DNA from: Roseicyclus salinarum
GTDB taxonomy: Bacteria > Pseudomonadota > Alphaproteobacteria > Rhodobacterales > Rhodobacteraceae
Assembly (NCBI RefSeq): GCF_029624655.1
Contig: NZ_JARRSA010000008.1
Location: 62,001 to 126,000, forward strand
DNA: 64,000 nt
Direction: 5' to 3'
This document shows, piece by piece, positions 36,455-45,509 of the stretch; positions within the stretch are counted from its first letter, which is position 1, and each line of letters opens with the position of its first letter. The notes below the pieces were generated by a model. It saw nothing but the letters and a program-made list of their open reading frames with translations, made no database searches and was not told the origin of the DNA. The position numbers were made by a program, and so were the translations under genes.

Positions 36455-37381
36455 TCACACGCCGAGGCACCAGCGCAGGATCGCCTTCTGCGCGTGCAGC
36501 CGGTTCTCGGCCTCGTCGAAGACGACCGATTGCGGTCCGTCCATGACGGCGCTCGTCACCTCCTCGTCGCGGTGCGCGGGCAGGCAGTGCATGAACAGCG
36601 CGTCGGGTTTCGCGTGCTTCATCAGCGCCTCGTTCACCTGGTAGGGGCGAAGCTGGTTGTGGCGCCGCTCGCGGGCGGACTGGCTGTCGTGCATCGAGAC
36701 CCAGGTGTCTGCCACGACCAGATCGGCGCCCTCGACGGCCTGCGCCGGGTCGCGGACGATCTCGATCGTGGAGCCTTTCGCCCGCGCCTCGTCGAGGAAC
36801 ACCCGCTCGGGGTCGAGCGTCTCGGGGCCGCTGAAGGTGAGGTCGAAGCCGAACTGTCCGGCGGCGTGGGCGAAGCTTGCGAAGACGTTGTTGCCGTCGC
36901 CGCACCACGTCACCTTCCTGCCCGCGATGGGACCGCGATGCTCCTCGAAAGTGAGGACGTCGGCCATGATCTGGCAGGGATGGGTGCGGTTCGTAAGCCC
37001 GTTGATGACCGGCACCGTGGCGTATTCGGCCAGTTCCAGCATCACGTCCTCCTCGAAGGTGCGGATCATGATGAGGTCGACGTAGCGCGACAGGACACGG
37101 GCGGTGTCGGCGATCGTCTCGCCGTGGCCGAGTTGCATCTCGGAGCCGGAAAGGACCATCGTCTGCCCGCCCATCTGGCGCACGCCCACGTCGAAGGAGA
37201 CGCGGGTGCGGGTGGAGGGTTTCTCGAAGATCAGCGCGACCATGCGGTCCTTCAGGGGCTGCTCGTCGTCGGGGGCGCCCTTGGGGCGGCCGGCGCGTGC
37301 GGACTTCATCGCGGCCGCGCTGTCGATCATCGCCCTGAGCGCGCCGGGGTCGGTCTTGTTGATGTCGAGGAAATGGTTCAT
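36455..37381 (-). CDS. argF: Ornithine carbamoyltransferase
   Basis: The 308-residue enzyme of arginine synthesis makes citrulline from ornithine and carbamoyl phosphate. The carbamoyl-phosphate motif [12 protein letters not shown] is near residue 55, with HPCQIMAD and the ornithine loop [12 protein letters not shown]. The start is ATG 37381 ([11 protein letters not shown]); ATG 37387 two codons earlier is possible. It follows argD in the same direction, with an 88-base gap that carries the repeat element. Confidence 0.95.
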   Translation of the reverse strand: MNHFLDINKTDPGALRAMIDSAAAMKSARAGRPKGAPDDEQPLKDRMVALIFEKPSTRTRVSFDVGVRQMGGQTMVLSGSEMQLGHGETIADTARVLSRYVDLIMIRTFEEDVMLELAEYATVPVINGLTNRTHPCQIMADVLTFEEHRGPIAGRKVTWCGDGNNVFASFAHAAGQFGFDLTFSGPETLDPERVFLDEARAKGSTIEIVRDPAQAVEGADLVVADTWVSMHDSQSARERRHNQLRPYQVNEALMKHAKPDALFMHCLPAHRDEEVTSAVMDGPQSVVFDEAENRLHAQKAILRWCLGV

Positions 37382-37411
37382 GCGCATGGTCTTTCTTGCG
37401 ACGGGCGGAGC

Positions 37412-37469
37412 GAGGGGGCCGTCTGCCCCCTCGCGCTCCCCCGAGCGGTATTTGGGGAAAGATGAAGGG
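37412..37469 (+). repeat. Intergenic repeat element, copy 2 (hairpin plus 21-bp motif)
   Basis: A GC stem GAGGGGGC/GCCCCCTC (37412-37432) is followed by a 21-bp motif at 37448-37468 that matches copy 1 (3440-3460) at 19 positions. Here it lies between argD and argF but in the opposite orientation to those genes. Confidence 0.65.
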
Positions 37470-38660
37470 CTATTCGGCGGCGATGCGTCGTTCCAGCGCG
37501 GTCGCGGCGGCGTCGAGGCGGGCGACGCCCTCGGCGATCTCGGCGTCCGGTATGGTGAGCGCCGGCAGGATGCGCAGCACGTTGTCGCCCGCGGGCACGG
37601 TCAGAAGCTCGGCGTCGTGGGCGGCGGCAACGACGTCGGTGTTGGTGACCTTGCACTTCAGGCCGAGCATCAGGCCCGATCCGCGCACGCCCTCGAAGAT
37701 CTCGGGATGCGCGCCCACGAGCCCTTCGAGCCGCTGGCGCAGGTATCCCGCCTTGCGGTTCACATCGTCGAGGAAGCCCGGTTGCGTCACCTCGTCCATC
37801 ACCGCCGCGCCGACCGCGCAGCCCAGCGGGTTGCCGCCATAGGTCGAGCCGTGGGTGCCCGCGGTCATGCCGCGCGCGGCGTCCTCGGTGGCGAGAAGCG
37901 CGCCGATCGGGTAGCCGCCGCCGATGCCCTTGGCGACCAGCATGATGTCGGGGACGATGCCGGCCCATTCATGTGCGAAGAGGCGCCCCGTCCGGCCCAT
38001 TCCGCACTGGATCTCGTCGAGGATCAGCAGAAGCCCGTGCTCGTCGCACAGGTCGCGCAGGCCCTTGAGGCAGACGTCGGGCAAGGGCCGGATGCCGCTT
38101 TCGCCCTGGATCGGTTCGACCATGATGGCGCCGACATCGGGGGCGGCGGCGGCCTCGCGCAGCGCGTCGTGATCGCCGAAGGGCAACTGGCGGAAGCCCG
38201 GCAGGAGCGGGCCGAAGCCCTTGGTCAGCTTCTCCGAGCCCGCCGCCGAGATCGCGGCGATGGAGCGGCCATGGAACGCGCCCTCGAAGGTCAGGATGGT
38301 GGTGCGCTCGGGGGCATCGCTTTCGAAGCGGTACTTGCGCGCCATCTTGACGGCGAGTTCGGTGGCCTCCGTCCCGGAATTGCAGAAGAAGACGGTGTCG
38401 GCGAAGGTGTGCTCGACCAGCCGCCGGGCCAGCGCCTCCTGTTCGGGGACGGTGTAGAGGTTGGAGGTGTGCCACAGCCTCGAGGCCTGTTCGGTGAGCG
38501 CCCTGACCAGCGCGGGATGCCCGTGGCCGAGCGCCATCACCGCGATGCCCGAGGCGAAATCGAGGAAACGTCGGCCGTCTGCCTCCACCAGCCAGGATCC
38601 TTCGCCCTTGACGAAGGAGAGCTTTGCGCGCGTGTAGCTGGGCAGAACCGGCGAGATCAT
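37470..38660 (-). CDS. argD: Acetylornithine / succinyldiaminopimelate aminotransferase
   Basis: The 396-residue class III PLP aminotransferase has [46 protein letters not shown], the PLP lysine in [14 protein letters not shown] (near residue 242) and [14 protein letters not shown]. It makes N-acetylornithine in arginine synthesis, and its operon with argF supports this. The start at 38660 has AGGAG 8 bases upstream; a longer frame to 38753 is unlikely. Confidence 0.95.
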   Translation of the reverse strand: MISPVLPSYTRAKLSFVKGEGSWLVEADGRRFLDFASGIAVMALGHGHPALVRALTEQASRLWHTSNLYTVPEQEALARRLVEHTFADTVFFCNSGTEATELAVKMARKYRFESDAPERTTILTFEGAFHGRSIAAISAAGSEKLTKGFGPLLPGFRQLPFGDHDALREAAAAPDVGAIMVEPIQGESGIRPLPDVCLKGLRDLCDEHGLLLILDEIQCGMGRTGRLFAHEWAGIVPDIMLVAKGIGGGYPIGALLATEDAARGMTAGTHGSTYGGNPLGCAVGAAVMDEVTQPGFLDDVNRKAGYLRQRLEGLVGAHPEIFEGVRGSGLMLGLKCKVTNTDVVAAAHDAELLTVPAGDNVLRILPALTIPDAEIAEGVARLDAAATALERRIAAE

Positions 38661-38742
38661 CGGGAAGGCTCCTCGGGGTTGGACAGAGGCCATCGGCTTG
38701 GCCGAAAGCGCGCCGCAAGTCAATTCGCGGGGCCTGATGGCG

Positions 38743-39231
38743 TCAAGCAGCATCCATGATGAGACAGGTGGTCGAGCCTGTCGCGAAGGGCCGTCCGGTC
38801 GTGGCGCAGCAAATCTCGCCCATGGCGACGGCGGTGGTGCGCCCGCCGTGGACGACGCGGCCTGTGGCGATGACGGCGTGCCCCTCGGGGATCGCGCGCA
38901 CCAGGTTCACCTTGTATTCGAGCGTGGTGTAGGCGCGACCGGGGGCGAGGCCTGTCATCACGGCGCAGCCCATGCAGCTGTCCAGAAGCGCGCCGTACCA
39001 GCCGCCGTGCACGCCCCCCATCGGGTTGAGATGCTCGAAGAGGGGCGCGCCGTGAAACACGGCCTCGCCCTTCGAGACGTCCGACAGCCGGAAGTTCAGG
39101 AGCTTCGCGATCGGGGCCTGCGGCAGCGTCCCCTCGGCGACCCGGCGCATCGCGTCGAGGCCCGACATCGAGGCGAGCGTCGCGGGGTCCGGGAGATCGC
39201 CATGCGTGGCGACGAAGAACGGCTGTGGCAT
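38743..39231 (-). CDS. PaaI-family thioesterase
   Basis: The 162-residue hotdog protein has HLNPMGGVHGGWYGALLDSCMGCAVMTGL and YTTLEYKVNLVRAIPEGHAVIATGRVVHGGRTTAVAMGEI, a typical PaaI/YdiI-like pattern. It hydrolyses an acyl-CoA of unknown identity. GAAGG lies before ATG 39231. It lies between metF and argD on the same strand, and shared transcription is possible. Confidence 0.87.
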   Translation of the reverse strand: MPQPFFVATHGDLPDPATLASMSGLDAMRRVAEGTLPQAPIAKLLNFRLSDVSKGEAVFHGAPLFEHLNPMGGVHGGWYGALLDSCMGCAVMTGLAPGRAYTTLEYKVNLVRAIPEGHAVIATGRVVHGGRTTAVAMGEICCATTGRPFATGSTTCLIMDAA

Positions 39232-39301
39232 CGGGGGGCCTTCGGGCTGGCGCGGCATCGCCCGCAGGCGAGCACGGCCGCGCCGCGAAGGCAAGTCCGG
39301 C

Positions 39302-40168
39302 TCAGGCGACTTCTGACAGTTCCACCTTCGGGGTCACGCCGAGCGCGGCGCAGACGTCGCGGGTAAGGTCCGGCGAGTTCAGCGTGTAGAAGTGCAGGTC
39401 CTCGACACCGCCCTCCATGAGTTCGGTGCACAGCTCGGTGCACAGCGCCGTGGACAGGAGCCGCTCGCGGTCGTCGCGGACGGCCGCCTCGTAGGCTTCG
39501 TCGACCCAGGCGGGGATTCGCGCGCCGCAGCTTTCGGCGAACTTGCGGACGCCCTTCCACGAGTTGATCGGCAGGATGCCCGGAATGATCGGCGCGTCGA
39601 TGCCCGCGGCCGCGCAGGCGTCGCGGAAGCGGAAGAAGGTCTCGGCCTCGAAGAAGAACTGCGTGATCGCCGAGCTGGCGCCGGCGTCGATCTTGCGCTT
39701 GAGGTGGTCGACGCAGTCCTGCATCGAGCGCGCCTCGGGGTGGGGGTCGGGGTAGGCGCCCACGCTGATCGCGAACTTGCCGGTCACGGCCAGCGCGCGC
39801 GTCAGCTCGACGGAATCCGCGAAACCCTCGGGGTGCGGAACGAAGCGGCCCTGGCCCTTCGGCGGGTCGCCGCGCAGGGCCACGATCTGGGTGACGCCGG
39901 CCGCGGCGTAGCTGTCCGCGATCTCGAGGGTCTCGGCGCGGGTGGCGTCGACGCAGGTGAGGTGCGCTGCGACCGGAACGCCGTAGTTCTTGTGGATCGT
40001 CCGGACGGCGTCATGCGTCAGCGCCCGCGTGGTGCCGCCCGCGCCGTAGGTGACGGAGACGAACCCGGGATCGAGCGGAGCGAGGACGCCCAGCGTCTCC
40101 CACAACCTGAAAGAGGCCTCGAGCGATTTGGGGGGGAAGAACTCGAACGAGACGCGGGGGGAGGGCAT
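39302..40168 (-). CDS. metF: 5,10-methylenetetrahydrofolate reductase
   Basis: The 288-residue flavoenzyme reduces methylene-tetrahydrofolate to the 5-methyl form used in methionine synthesis. Signature parts are SFEFFPPKS, VSVTYGAGGTTR, QIVALRGDPP, ITQFFFEAETF and PIIPGILP. It is divergent from metR. It links with fhs and folD near the left end of the window to complete the one-carbon route. Confidence 0.96.
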   Translation of the reverse strand: MPSPRVSFEFFPPKSLEASFRLWETLGVLAPLDPGFVSVTYGAGGTTRALTHDAVRTIHKNYGVPVAAHLTCVDATRAETLEIADSYAAAGVTQIVALRGDPPKGQGRFVPHPEGFADSVELTRALAVTGKFAISVGAYPDPHPEARSMQDCVDHLKRKIDAGASSAITQFFFEAETFFRFRDACAAAGIDAPIIPGILPINSWKGVRKFAESCGARIPAWVDEAYEAAVRDDRERLLSTALCTELCTELMEGGVEDLHFYTLNSPDLTRDVCAALGVTPKVELSEVA

Positions 40169-40218
40169 GGCGATTCCAGTCCTTGAAATGACGCATCAGG
40201 ATGTCGCATAGAGTAGAG

Positions 40219-40244
40219 CTTGCGGCAATTTCATAATCCTCAAG
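40219..40244. promoter_or_regulatory. Candidate MetR/LysR operator between metF and metR
   Basis: An imperfect dyad begins CTTG and ends CAAG over 26 bases, with an AT-rich centre. It lies in the 93-base divergent space, where a LysR regulator is expected to bind. The match to the known MetR half-site is poor. Confidence 0.35.
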
Positions 40245-40261
40245 ATCAATATGAGCCTGAC

Positions 40262-41179
40262 ATGCATATCGAGTTCCGCCACCTGAGGACGATCCGGGCG
40301 ATCCACGAGGAGGGCGGCCTTGCGCGGGCGGCCGAGCGGCTGCACATCACGCAGAGCGCGCTGTCCCACCAGATCAAGGGTCTCGAGGACCAGGCCGGGG
40401 TCGAGCTGTTCGTGCGCCGCGCCAAACCCATGCGCCTGTCCTCGGCGGGCATGAAGCTTCTGCGGCTGGCCGAGGACATCCTGCCCCGCCTCGCCGCGCT
40501 GGAGGAAGAGTTCGAGGGCCTGCGGTCGGGCAAGTCGGGGCGGCTGCACATCGCCATCGAATGCCACGCCTGTTTCGATTGGCTTCTGCCGGTGCTGGAG
40601 GCGTTCCGCATGTCCTGGCCCGAGGTCGACGTGGACATCCGCCCCGGCCTCCAGTTCGAGGCTCTTCCGGCGCTGCTGCGCCAGGAGGTGGACCTTGTCG
40701 TGTCGTCGGACCCCGAGGACCTGTCGGGCGTCGATTTCACGCCGCTCTTCGATTACGAGCCGGTCTTCGTCTGCGCCGCCGACCACCCGCTTGCGGGCCG
40801 GGAATGGATCGAGGCGGCGGATTTCGCCGACCAGACGCTCATCACCTATCCGGTGGAGCGCGCGCGCCTCGACGTGTTCAGCCAGCTTCTGTTTCCCGCG
40901 GGCATCGAGCCCCGGACGGTGCGGCAGGTCGAGCTGTCGGCGGTGATGCTTCTGCTGGTCGCCTCGGGGCGCGGCGTGGCCGTCCTGCCCGACTGGGTGG
41001 TGCGCGATCCGCGCACGCCGGGCTCCATCGTCACGCGCCGACTGACCGAGGGCGGGATCACCCGTCGCCTCTATGGGGCGACGCGGGCCGAGGACACGGG
41101 CAAGCCGTTCATGTCCCATGTGCTGAAGCTGTGCCGCACCGAGCCGCCGAAGCTGCAGCGCAGGCATGAGGCCGCGTAG
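40262..41179 (+). CDS. metR: LysR-family regulator MetR
   Basis: The 305-residue protein has an N-terminal LysR helix-turn-helix (LRTIRAIHEEGGLARAAERLHITQSALSHQIKGLE). A periplasmic-binding-type effector domain starts with IAIECHACFDWLLPVLEAF, a segment characteristic of MetR, the homocysteine-responsive activator of methionine genes. Divergence from metF supports the assignment. The start is ATG 40262 with GAG upstream. Confidence 0.9.
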   Translation: MHIEFRHLRTIRAIHEEGGLARAAERLHITQSALSHQIKGLEDQAGVELFVRRAKPMRLSSAGMKLLRLAEDILPRLAALEEEFEGLRSGKSGRLHIAIECHACFDWLLPVLEAFRMSWPEVDVDIRPGLQFEALPALLRQEVDLVVSSDPEDLSGVDFTPLFDYEPVFVCAADHPLAGREWIEAADFADQTLITYPVERARLDVFSQLLFPAGIEPRTVRQVELSAVMLLLVASGRGVAVLPDWVVRDPRTPGSIVTRRLTEGGITRRLYGATRAEDTGKPFMSHVLKLCRTEPPKLQRRHEAA

Positions 41180-41184
41180 GGGCG

Positions 41185-41649
41185 ATGGATCTGCTGACCT
41201 TCGACAACCCTGTCTTCGCGGTCTATGCCGTCGCCGCGGCGCTCGGCGTGCTGAAGGTGATGGGGCAGGGTTGGGTGACGGTCTGGCGGATGACGACGTC
41301 CGGGGGCGGCTACGCAAGCCCCGAGGATGCGCGGCCGGGCCTGCTCAACCGGGCGCCCCGCGCGGGACAGCTCGACCCGGTGGACGAGGTCGAGCGGTCG
41401 CGGCGGATGCACCGCAACGACCTGGAGAACATTCCCGGCTTCTGGGTCGCGGGCCTCCTGTTCGTGCTGACCGGGCCGCCGCTGTGGCTGGCTTGGCTGA
41501 CCTGCGGCGGCTTCGTGCTTGCGCGGGCGGGCCATGCGTGGGCCTACGCCGCCGCTCGGGGTCACGAGACACGGGCGACCTTCTACACGGCCGGGTCGCT
41601 CGTCGTGATCTACATGGCGGTGCACGTTCTGGTCGCGGCACTGGCCTGA
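41185..41649 (+). CDS. MAPEG-family membrane protein
   Basis: The 154-residue protein has four hydrophobic segments (about residues 9-29, 84-104, 103-118 and 131-152). The MAPEG pattern ERSRRMHRNDLENIPGFWVAGLLFVL is intact, with RNDLENIP as the hallmark. MAPEG proteins conjugate or isomerise lipophilic compounds with glutathione in the membrane. It lies 5 bases after metR. Confidence 0.92.
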   Translation: MDLLTFDNPVFAVYAVAAALGVLKVMGQGWVTVWRMTTSGGGYASPEDARPGLLNRAPRAGQLDPVDEVERSRRMHRNDLENIPGFWVAGLLFVLTGPPLWLAWLTCGGFVLARAGHAWAYAAARGHETRATFYTAGSLVVIYMAVHVLVAALA

Positions 41650-41826
41650 GGGCCCGAGGCCTGCGCGTGGCAGGACCCGTGCCGCACGGGGCCGCGCGCG
41701 CCGCCGCGCCGCATCGCTCGCCTCTCCGCGTTAGGCCAGTGCCTCGAAGGCGTCTCGCGCCGCGACCTTGGCAAGTCCCCCGCTCTCCACTATAGCGCCC
41801 CGGCATCTCCCCGAAGGACCGACACC

Positions 41827-42627
41827 ATGCAGGGCTCCGCCAATCTCAACATCATGATCAAGGCCGCCCGGAAGGCCGGGCGCAGCCTCGTGAAGGACTT
41901 CCGCGAGGTGGAGAACCTCCAGGTCTCGGCCAAGGGGCCCGGAGACTTCGTGTCGCGCGCGGACCGCGCCGCCGAGGAGATCCTCAAGACCGAGCTGATG
42001 GAGGCGCGTCCCAACTACGGGTTCCTCGGCGAGGAGGGGACGCAGATCGAGGGCAAGGATCCGACGCGGCGCTGGATCGTCGATCCGCTGGACGGCACGA
42101 CCAACTTCCTGCACGGGATGCCGCATTGGGCGGTGTCGATCGGACTTGAGCACAAGGGCGAGATCGTGGCGGGCGTCGTCTTCGATCCGGCGAAGGACGA
42201 GATGTTCTACGCCGAGAAGGGCGCGGGCGCATGGCTGAACGACAGCCAGCGGCTGCGCGTCTCGGGCCGGACGAACATGATCGAGTGCGTCTTCGCGACC
42301 GGCATCCCCTTCGGCGGCGCACGATACCTTCCCGCCACGCTTCAGGATCTCGCGCGGCTGATGCCGCGGGTGGCGGGCGTGCGGCGCTGGGGGTCGGCGG
42401 CGCTCGACCTCGCCTATGTCGCGGCGGGGCGCTACGATGGCTACTGGGAACGCGGCCTCCATCCGTGGGACATCGCCGCGGGCATCTTGCTGGTGCGCGA
42501 GGCCGGCGGCCTTGTCGCGCCAATCCGCGAGGCGCAGGACATCTTGGCGGACGGCCAGCTTGTCGCGGGCTCGGGCGCAATCTTCGACCGCTTCGCCGAG
42601 GTGATCCGGGAGCGGCCAGAGAGCTGA
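41827..42627 (+). CDS. suhB: Inositol monophosphatase family protein (SuhB-like)
   Basis: The 266-residue Mg-dependent phosphatase has GEEG, WIVDPLDGTTNFLHGMPHW (near residue 85) and the C-terminal motif HPWDIAAGILLVREAGG (near 214). SuhB dephosphorylates inositol phosphate and in many bacteria also assists rRNA transcription. Length and motifs are complete. The upstream gap of about 177 bases was not resolved into sites. Confidence 0.95.
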   Translation: MQGSANLNIMIKAARKAGRSLVKDFREVENLQVSAKGPGDFVSRADRAAEEILKTELMEARPNYGFLGEEGTQIEGKDPTRRWIVDPLDGTTNFLHGMPHWAVSIGLEHKGEIVAGVVFDPAKDEMFYAEKGAGAWLNDSQRLRVSGRTNMIECVFATGIPFGGARYLPATLQDLARLMPRVAGVRRWGSAALDLAYVAAGRYDGYWERGLHPWDIAAGILLVREAGGLVAPIREAQDILADGQLVAGSGAIFDRFAEVIRERPES

Positions 42628-42716
42628 CCCTGGGGGCACGCCTCGACACCTGACGACGCCGCGCGGCCCTCCGCCGCCATGCATCATGCGATCTTCGATG
42701 CGGACGGCGCAGGCCC

Positions 42717-43424
42717 TCAGGCGCGGCCCTGCCGCTTCCTCTGGGGCTGCAGCTGCTGCGCTATGCCCGCCAAGGCGAGGTAGGCCGAGGTGATCGCCAC
42801 GATGAGCGTCAGGACCGGGTTCGAGGCGAAGTCGGTCCACGCGGCCCAGCCGATTCCCCCCGTCCAGATGATCGCGGCCGCCAGCGACAGCGGCCGCCAG
42901 CGCGCGGTGCGCACGGGGTGGATGAACTTCAGCGGCAGGAACATCGCCGCCGTCAGCACCACGACCAGCGCAAGCGTCACCCACCAAGGCGGCGCGATGA
43001 CGAGGAACGCAAGCACGGCCATGTTCCAGCATCCGGGGAACCCCGAAAAGCTGTTGTCCTCGGTCTTCATCCGCGTGTCGGCGAAGTAGATCGCGCTTGC
43101 GAAGGGGATCAGCAGGACCGCCAACCACCCCGACCAGCCCGGCAGAAGCCCCGAGGCATAGAGCGCATAGGCCGGGATCACGACGTAGGTGAGGAAGTCG
43201 ATGATCAGGTCCATGAGCACGCCGTCGATCTCGGGCGCGTTGCGCTTCACGTCGTAATGGCGCGCAAGCGGCCCGTCGATCCCGTCCACCACGAAGGCCA
43301 CGGCAAGCCAGATCGCCATGCTCGCCCAGTTCTGCTCGAACGCCTCGTGCAGCGCCAGCATGGCGATGGACGCGCCGATCGCGGTGAAGAGGTGGACGGA
43401 AAAGGCCGACATGCGGGGGGTCAT
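42717..43424 (-). CDS. pcs: Phosphatidylcholine synthase
   Basis: The protein of about 235 residues is an integral CDP-alcohol phosphotransferase that makes phosphatidylcholine from CDP-diacylglycerol and choline. Its variant catalytic motif (DGIDGPLARHYDVKRNAPEIDGVLMDLIIDF) is the Pcs form rather than that of general CDP-alcohol enzymes. About eight hydrophobic helices follow. Choline-dependent Pcs is typical of alphaproteobacteria. Confidence 0.93.
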   Translation of the reverse strand: MTPRMSAFSVHLFTAIGASIAMLALHEAFEQNWASMAIWLAVAFVVDGIDGPLARHYDVKRNAPEIDGVLMDLIIDFLTYVVIPAYALYASGLLPGWSGWLAVLLIPFASAIYFADTRMKTEDNSFSGFPGCWNMAVLAFLVIAPPWWVTLALVVVLTAAMFLPLKFIHPVRTARWRPLSLAAAIIWTGGIGWAAWTDFASNPVLTLIVAITSAYLALAGIAQQLQPQRKRQGRA

Positions 43425-43488
43425 GGGGCGGCGTGATGCCCGCTTGCCGAGGCGTTTGCAACCGTTGCGTGACGCTTCGTGCCGCGGG

Positions 43489-44424
43489 TCATCCGGCGGA
43501 CCGCGCCCGCGGATGGGCCGAGGCGTAGACCTCCATCAGCCGCGCGGTGTCAACGGCGGTGTAGGCCTGTGTCGTGGAAAGGCTGGCGTGGCCCAGAAGT
43601 TCCTGGATCGCGCGCAGGTCTCCGCCGGCGTCCAGAAGATGCGTGGCGAAGGAGTGGCGCATCGCGTGCGGCGTGGCGGTCGCGGGAAGCCCAAGCTGCA
43701 TCCGCGCGCGTTCCATCACCCGCGCGACGTGGCGCGGTCCCAACGCGCCACCCCGGATGCCGCGGAAGATCGGCGTGCCGGGCGCCAGGTCATGCGGGCA
43801 GAGCGCGGCATAACGGTCGACCGCGGCGCGCGCCGCGGGCAGGACCGGCACCTCGCGGTCCTTGCCGCCCTTGCCGCGGATGCGCAGCGTGTCGGGCAGC
43901 GGCAGAAGCCGAGCGTCGAGGCCGAGCGCCTCGGAAATCCTCAGCCCGCAGCCGTAGAGCAGCGTGACGACCGCGATGTCGCGGGCCGAAACCCAGTCGC
44001 GCGCGTCCTGCATGCCGACGCCAGACAGCATCTCGCGCGCGCCGTCCTCGCTCAGCGGGCGCGGAAGGCGGCGCTGGTGACGGGGCGCGCGCATCGACAG
44101 GACGGCCGTCGCGTCGAACCCGTCGCGCTCGGCCCACCAGCCGTAGAAGGACTTCACCGACGAAAGCGCCCGCGCAAGGGACCGCGCGCCCACGCCCCGG
44201 CCGCGTTCGGCCGCCATCCACGCCCGGATGTCGCGCGCGCCGAGGCCGCGAAGCTCGGCCGGGCCCGGCGCGCCGCCGAGATGGCCGGCCTGGAACGCGA
44301 GAAAGCCCGTGACGTCGCGCCCGTAAGCCCCGATCGTGGCCGGGGCGCGGCCGCGCACTCCGCGCAGATGCGCGAGCCATGCTTCCAGGAGATCGCGTGC
44401 GGCGGGGGTGAGGGCGAGGCTCAT
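43489..44424 (-). CDS. xerC: Tyrosine recombinase XerC
   Basis: The 311-residue site-specific recombinase resolves chromosome dimers with XerD at dif. The catalytic set is complete: Arg in YGCGLRISEAL (near 163), Lys in GKGGKDREVP, His-Arg in TPHAMRHSFATHLL (near 254), His in LGHASLSTTQAY and the nucleophilic Tyr there (near 290). It is downstream of the DUF484 gene on the same strand, a common pairing. Confidence 0.94.
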   Translation of the reverse strand: MSLALTPAARDLLEAWLAHLRGVRGRAPATIGAYGRDVTGFLAFQAGHLGGAPGPAELRGLGARDIRAWMAAERGRGVGARSLARALSSVKSFYGWWAERDGFDATAVLSMRAPRHQRRLPRPLSEDGAREMLSGVGMQDARDWVSARDIAVVTLLYGCGLRISEALGLDARLLPLPDTLRIRGKGGKDREVPVLPAARAAVDRYAALCPHDLAPGTPIFRGIRGGALGPRHVARVMERARMQLGLPATATPHAMRHSFATHLLDAGGDLRAIQELLGHASLSTTQAYTAVDTARLMEVYASAHPRARSAG

Positions 44425-44434
44425 CGCCCCGGCC

Positions 44435-45166
44435 TCAATCGAGCCAGCGGCGCATGAGGCGTTCGAACGCGCCCGCGAAGAAGGTCAGAAGGTCGGTGCC
44501 CTGCGTCGGGCGGAACTGGTGGGGATGCTCGGAGCCCATCACCAGAAGGCCCGGCAGGCGACCGGCGCCGAGGTCGAGCTGCAGGAGCGCCTCGGACTTG
44601 ATCCAGTCCGCCGCGTCGTCGCCGAAGATGCGGTAGGAGCCGCCGGTGATCTGGCGCAGCGTCACCTGCCGCGAGGGCACGTCGCGGCCGCCGGTGACGT
44701 AGTCCCGCACGAAGCCCGGGCGCACCACGGTAAGCACGTCCTCCAGCTTCTGAACGCGGGGTGCCTCGGTCTCGGTCGCCTCGGCGGATTCCAGAACCAG
44801 CCGGATGCGGTCGACGCGCAGGATGCCCGCGACATCGGTGCCGAGCGCGCTCAGGAAGGCGGTGAAGTCGTGATGGTCGAGCAGGCTCAGCACGGCCCGG
44901 TGCACCTGGTTGGTGCCCGCGAGATTCTCGTAGGCGGCCGCGATCACCGAGCGATGCGTGTCCTCCAGCCGCTCGAGCCGGTTCTGGAGCCGCTCCATCG
45001 CGATGCCGCGCATGTCCACGATGTTGCCGCCCATCTGCCGGTCGTTCGCGGAGATGAGGGCGCGCATCAGGTCGCGGTCCTCGAGGATGAGTTCGGGGTC
45101 GGACAGCACGCGCGCGCGCCAGTCTTCGATGAAATCCTGCCGGCTGCCGGCCTGTTCGCTGCTCAC
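44435..45166 (-). CDS. DUF484 family protein
   Basis: The 243-residue protein has a first half forming a coiled helix (ILEDRDLMRALISAN...ERLQNRLERLEDTHRSVIAAAYENLAGTNQVHRAVL) and a GAF-like second half. This is the DUF484 layout, of unknown function, often next to xerC. The GTG start at 45166 has GAGG 8 bases upstream; upstream in-frame codons look non-coding. Confidence 0.88.
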   Translation of the reverse strand: MSSEQAGSRQDFIEDWRARVLSDPELILEDRDLMRALISANDRQMGGNIVDMRGIAMERLQNRLERLEDTHRSVIAAAYENLAGTNQVHRAVLSLLDHHDFTAFLSALGTDVAGILRVDRIRLVLESAEATETEAPRVQKLEDVLTVVRPGFVRDYVTGGRDVPSRQVTLRQITGGSYRIFGDDAADWIKSEALLQLDLGAGRLPGLLVMGSEHPHQFRPTQGTDLLTFFAGAFERLMRRWLD

Positions 45167-45509
45167 GGAATCTGCCTCGCACGTTTTTTTCGCATTGTTG
45201 CCCCGAGGGCTACCACGAGCCGCGCGCCGCCGGGAAGGCTTTTCCCGCGGGCGCCACACGCGGGCCGCCCCCTGTTGGGCAGGGGACACAGGCCGGCGGC
45301 GCGGGGAGGGCCCCCTGCGGGTGCCAAAAAGGTCCGGCCGGTTTGCTTGCGGGACACTGCGACCGAAAACGGACCTTGGCGGGTGCATCGACGAAACGGG
45401 CGGACCCGTGAGCGCGCGTTCGCGAAACGCCCGTTCCCGCCGGTGACGTTGCAGAAGACCGGATGCGGCCCTAGATCGCCCGGATTGACGCCGCTGGAGG
45501 TCCTTTCCC
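45167..45509. other. Divergent intergenic region DUF484 / YeeE-like
   Basis: About 343 bases, GC-rich, with a T-rich run beside the DUF484 start. It has several short GC inverted repeats but no recognisable gene. Promoters for both flanking genes are expected here, but I could not fix one. Confidence 0.45.

Noticed and set aside
36090-36908. Minus-strand frame across the EamA-argF gap
   Set aside because: Arg/Pro/Gly-rich composition, no ribosome site, and it runs antiphase into argF.
40169-40261. SAM riboswitch upstream of metF
   Set aside because: The leader is too short and I see no pseudoknot or stem arrangement of known SAM classes.
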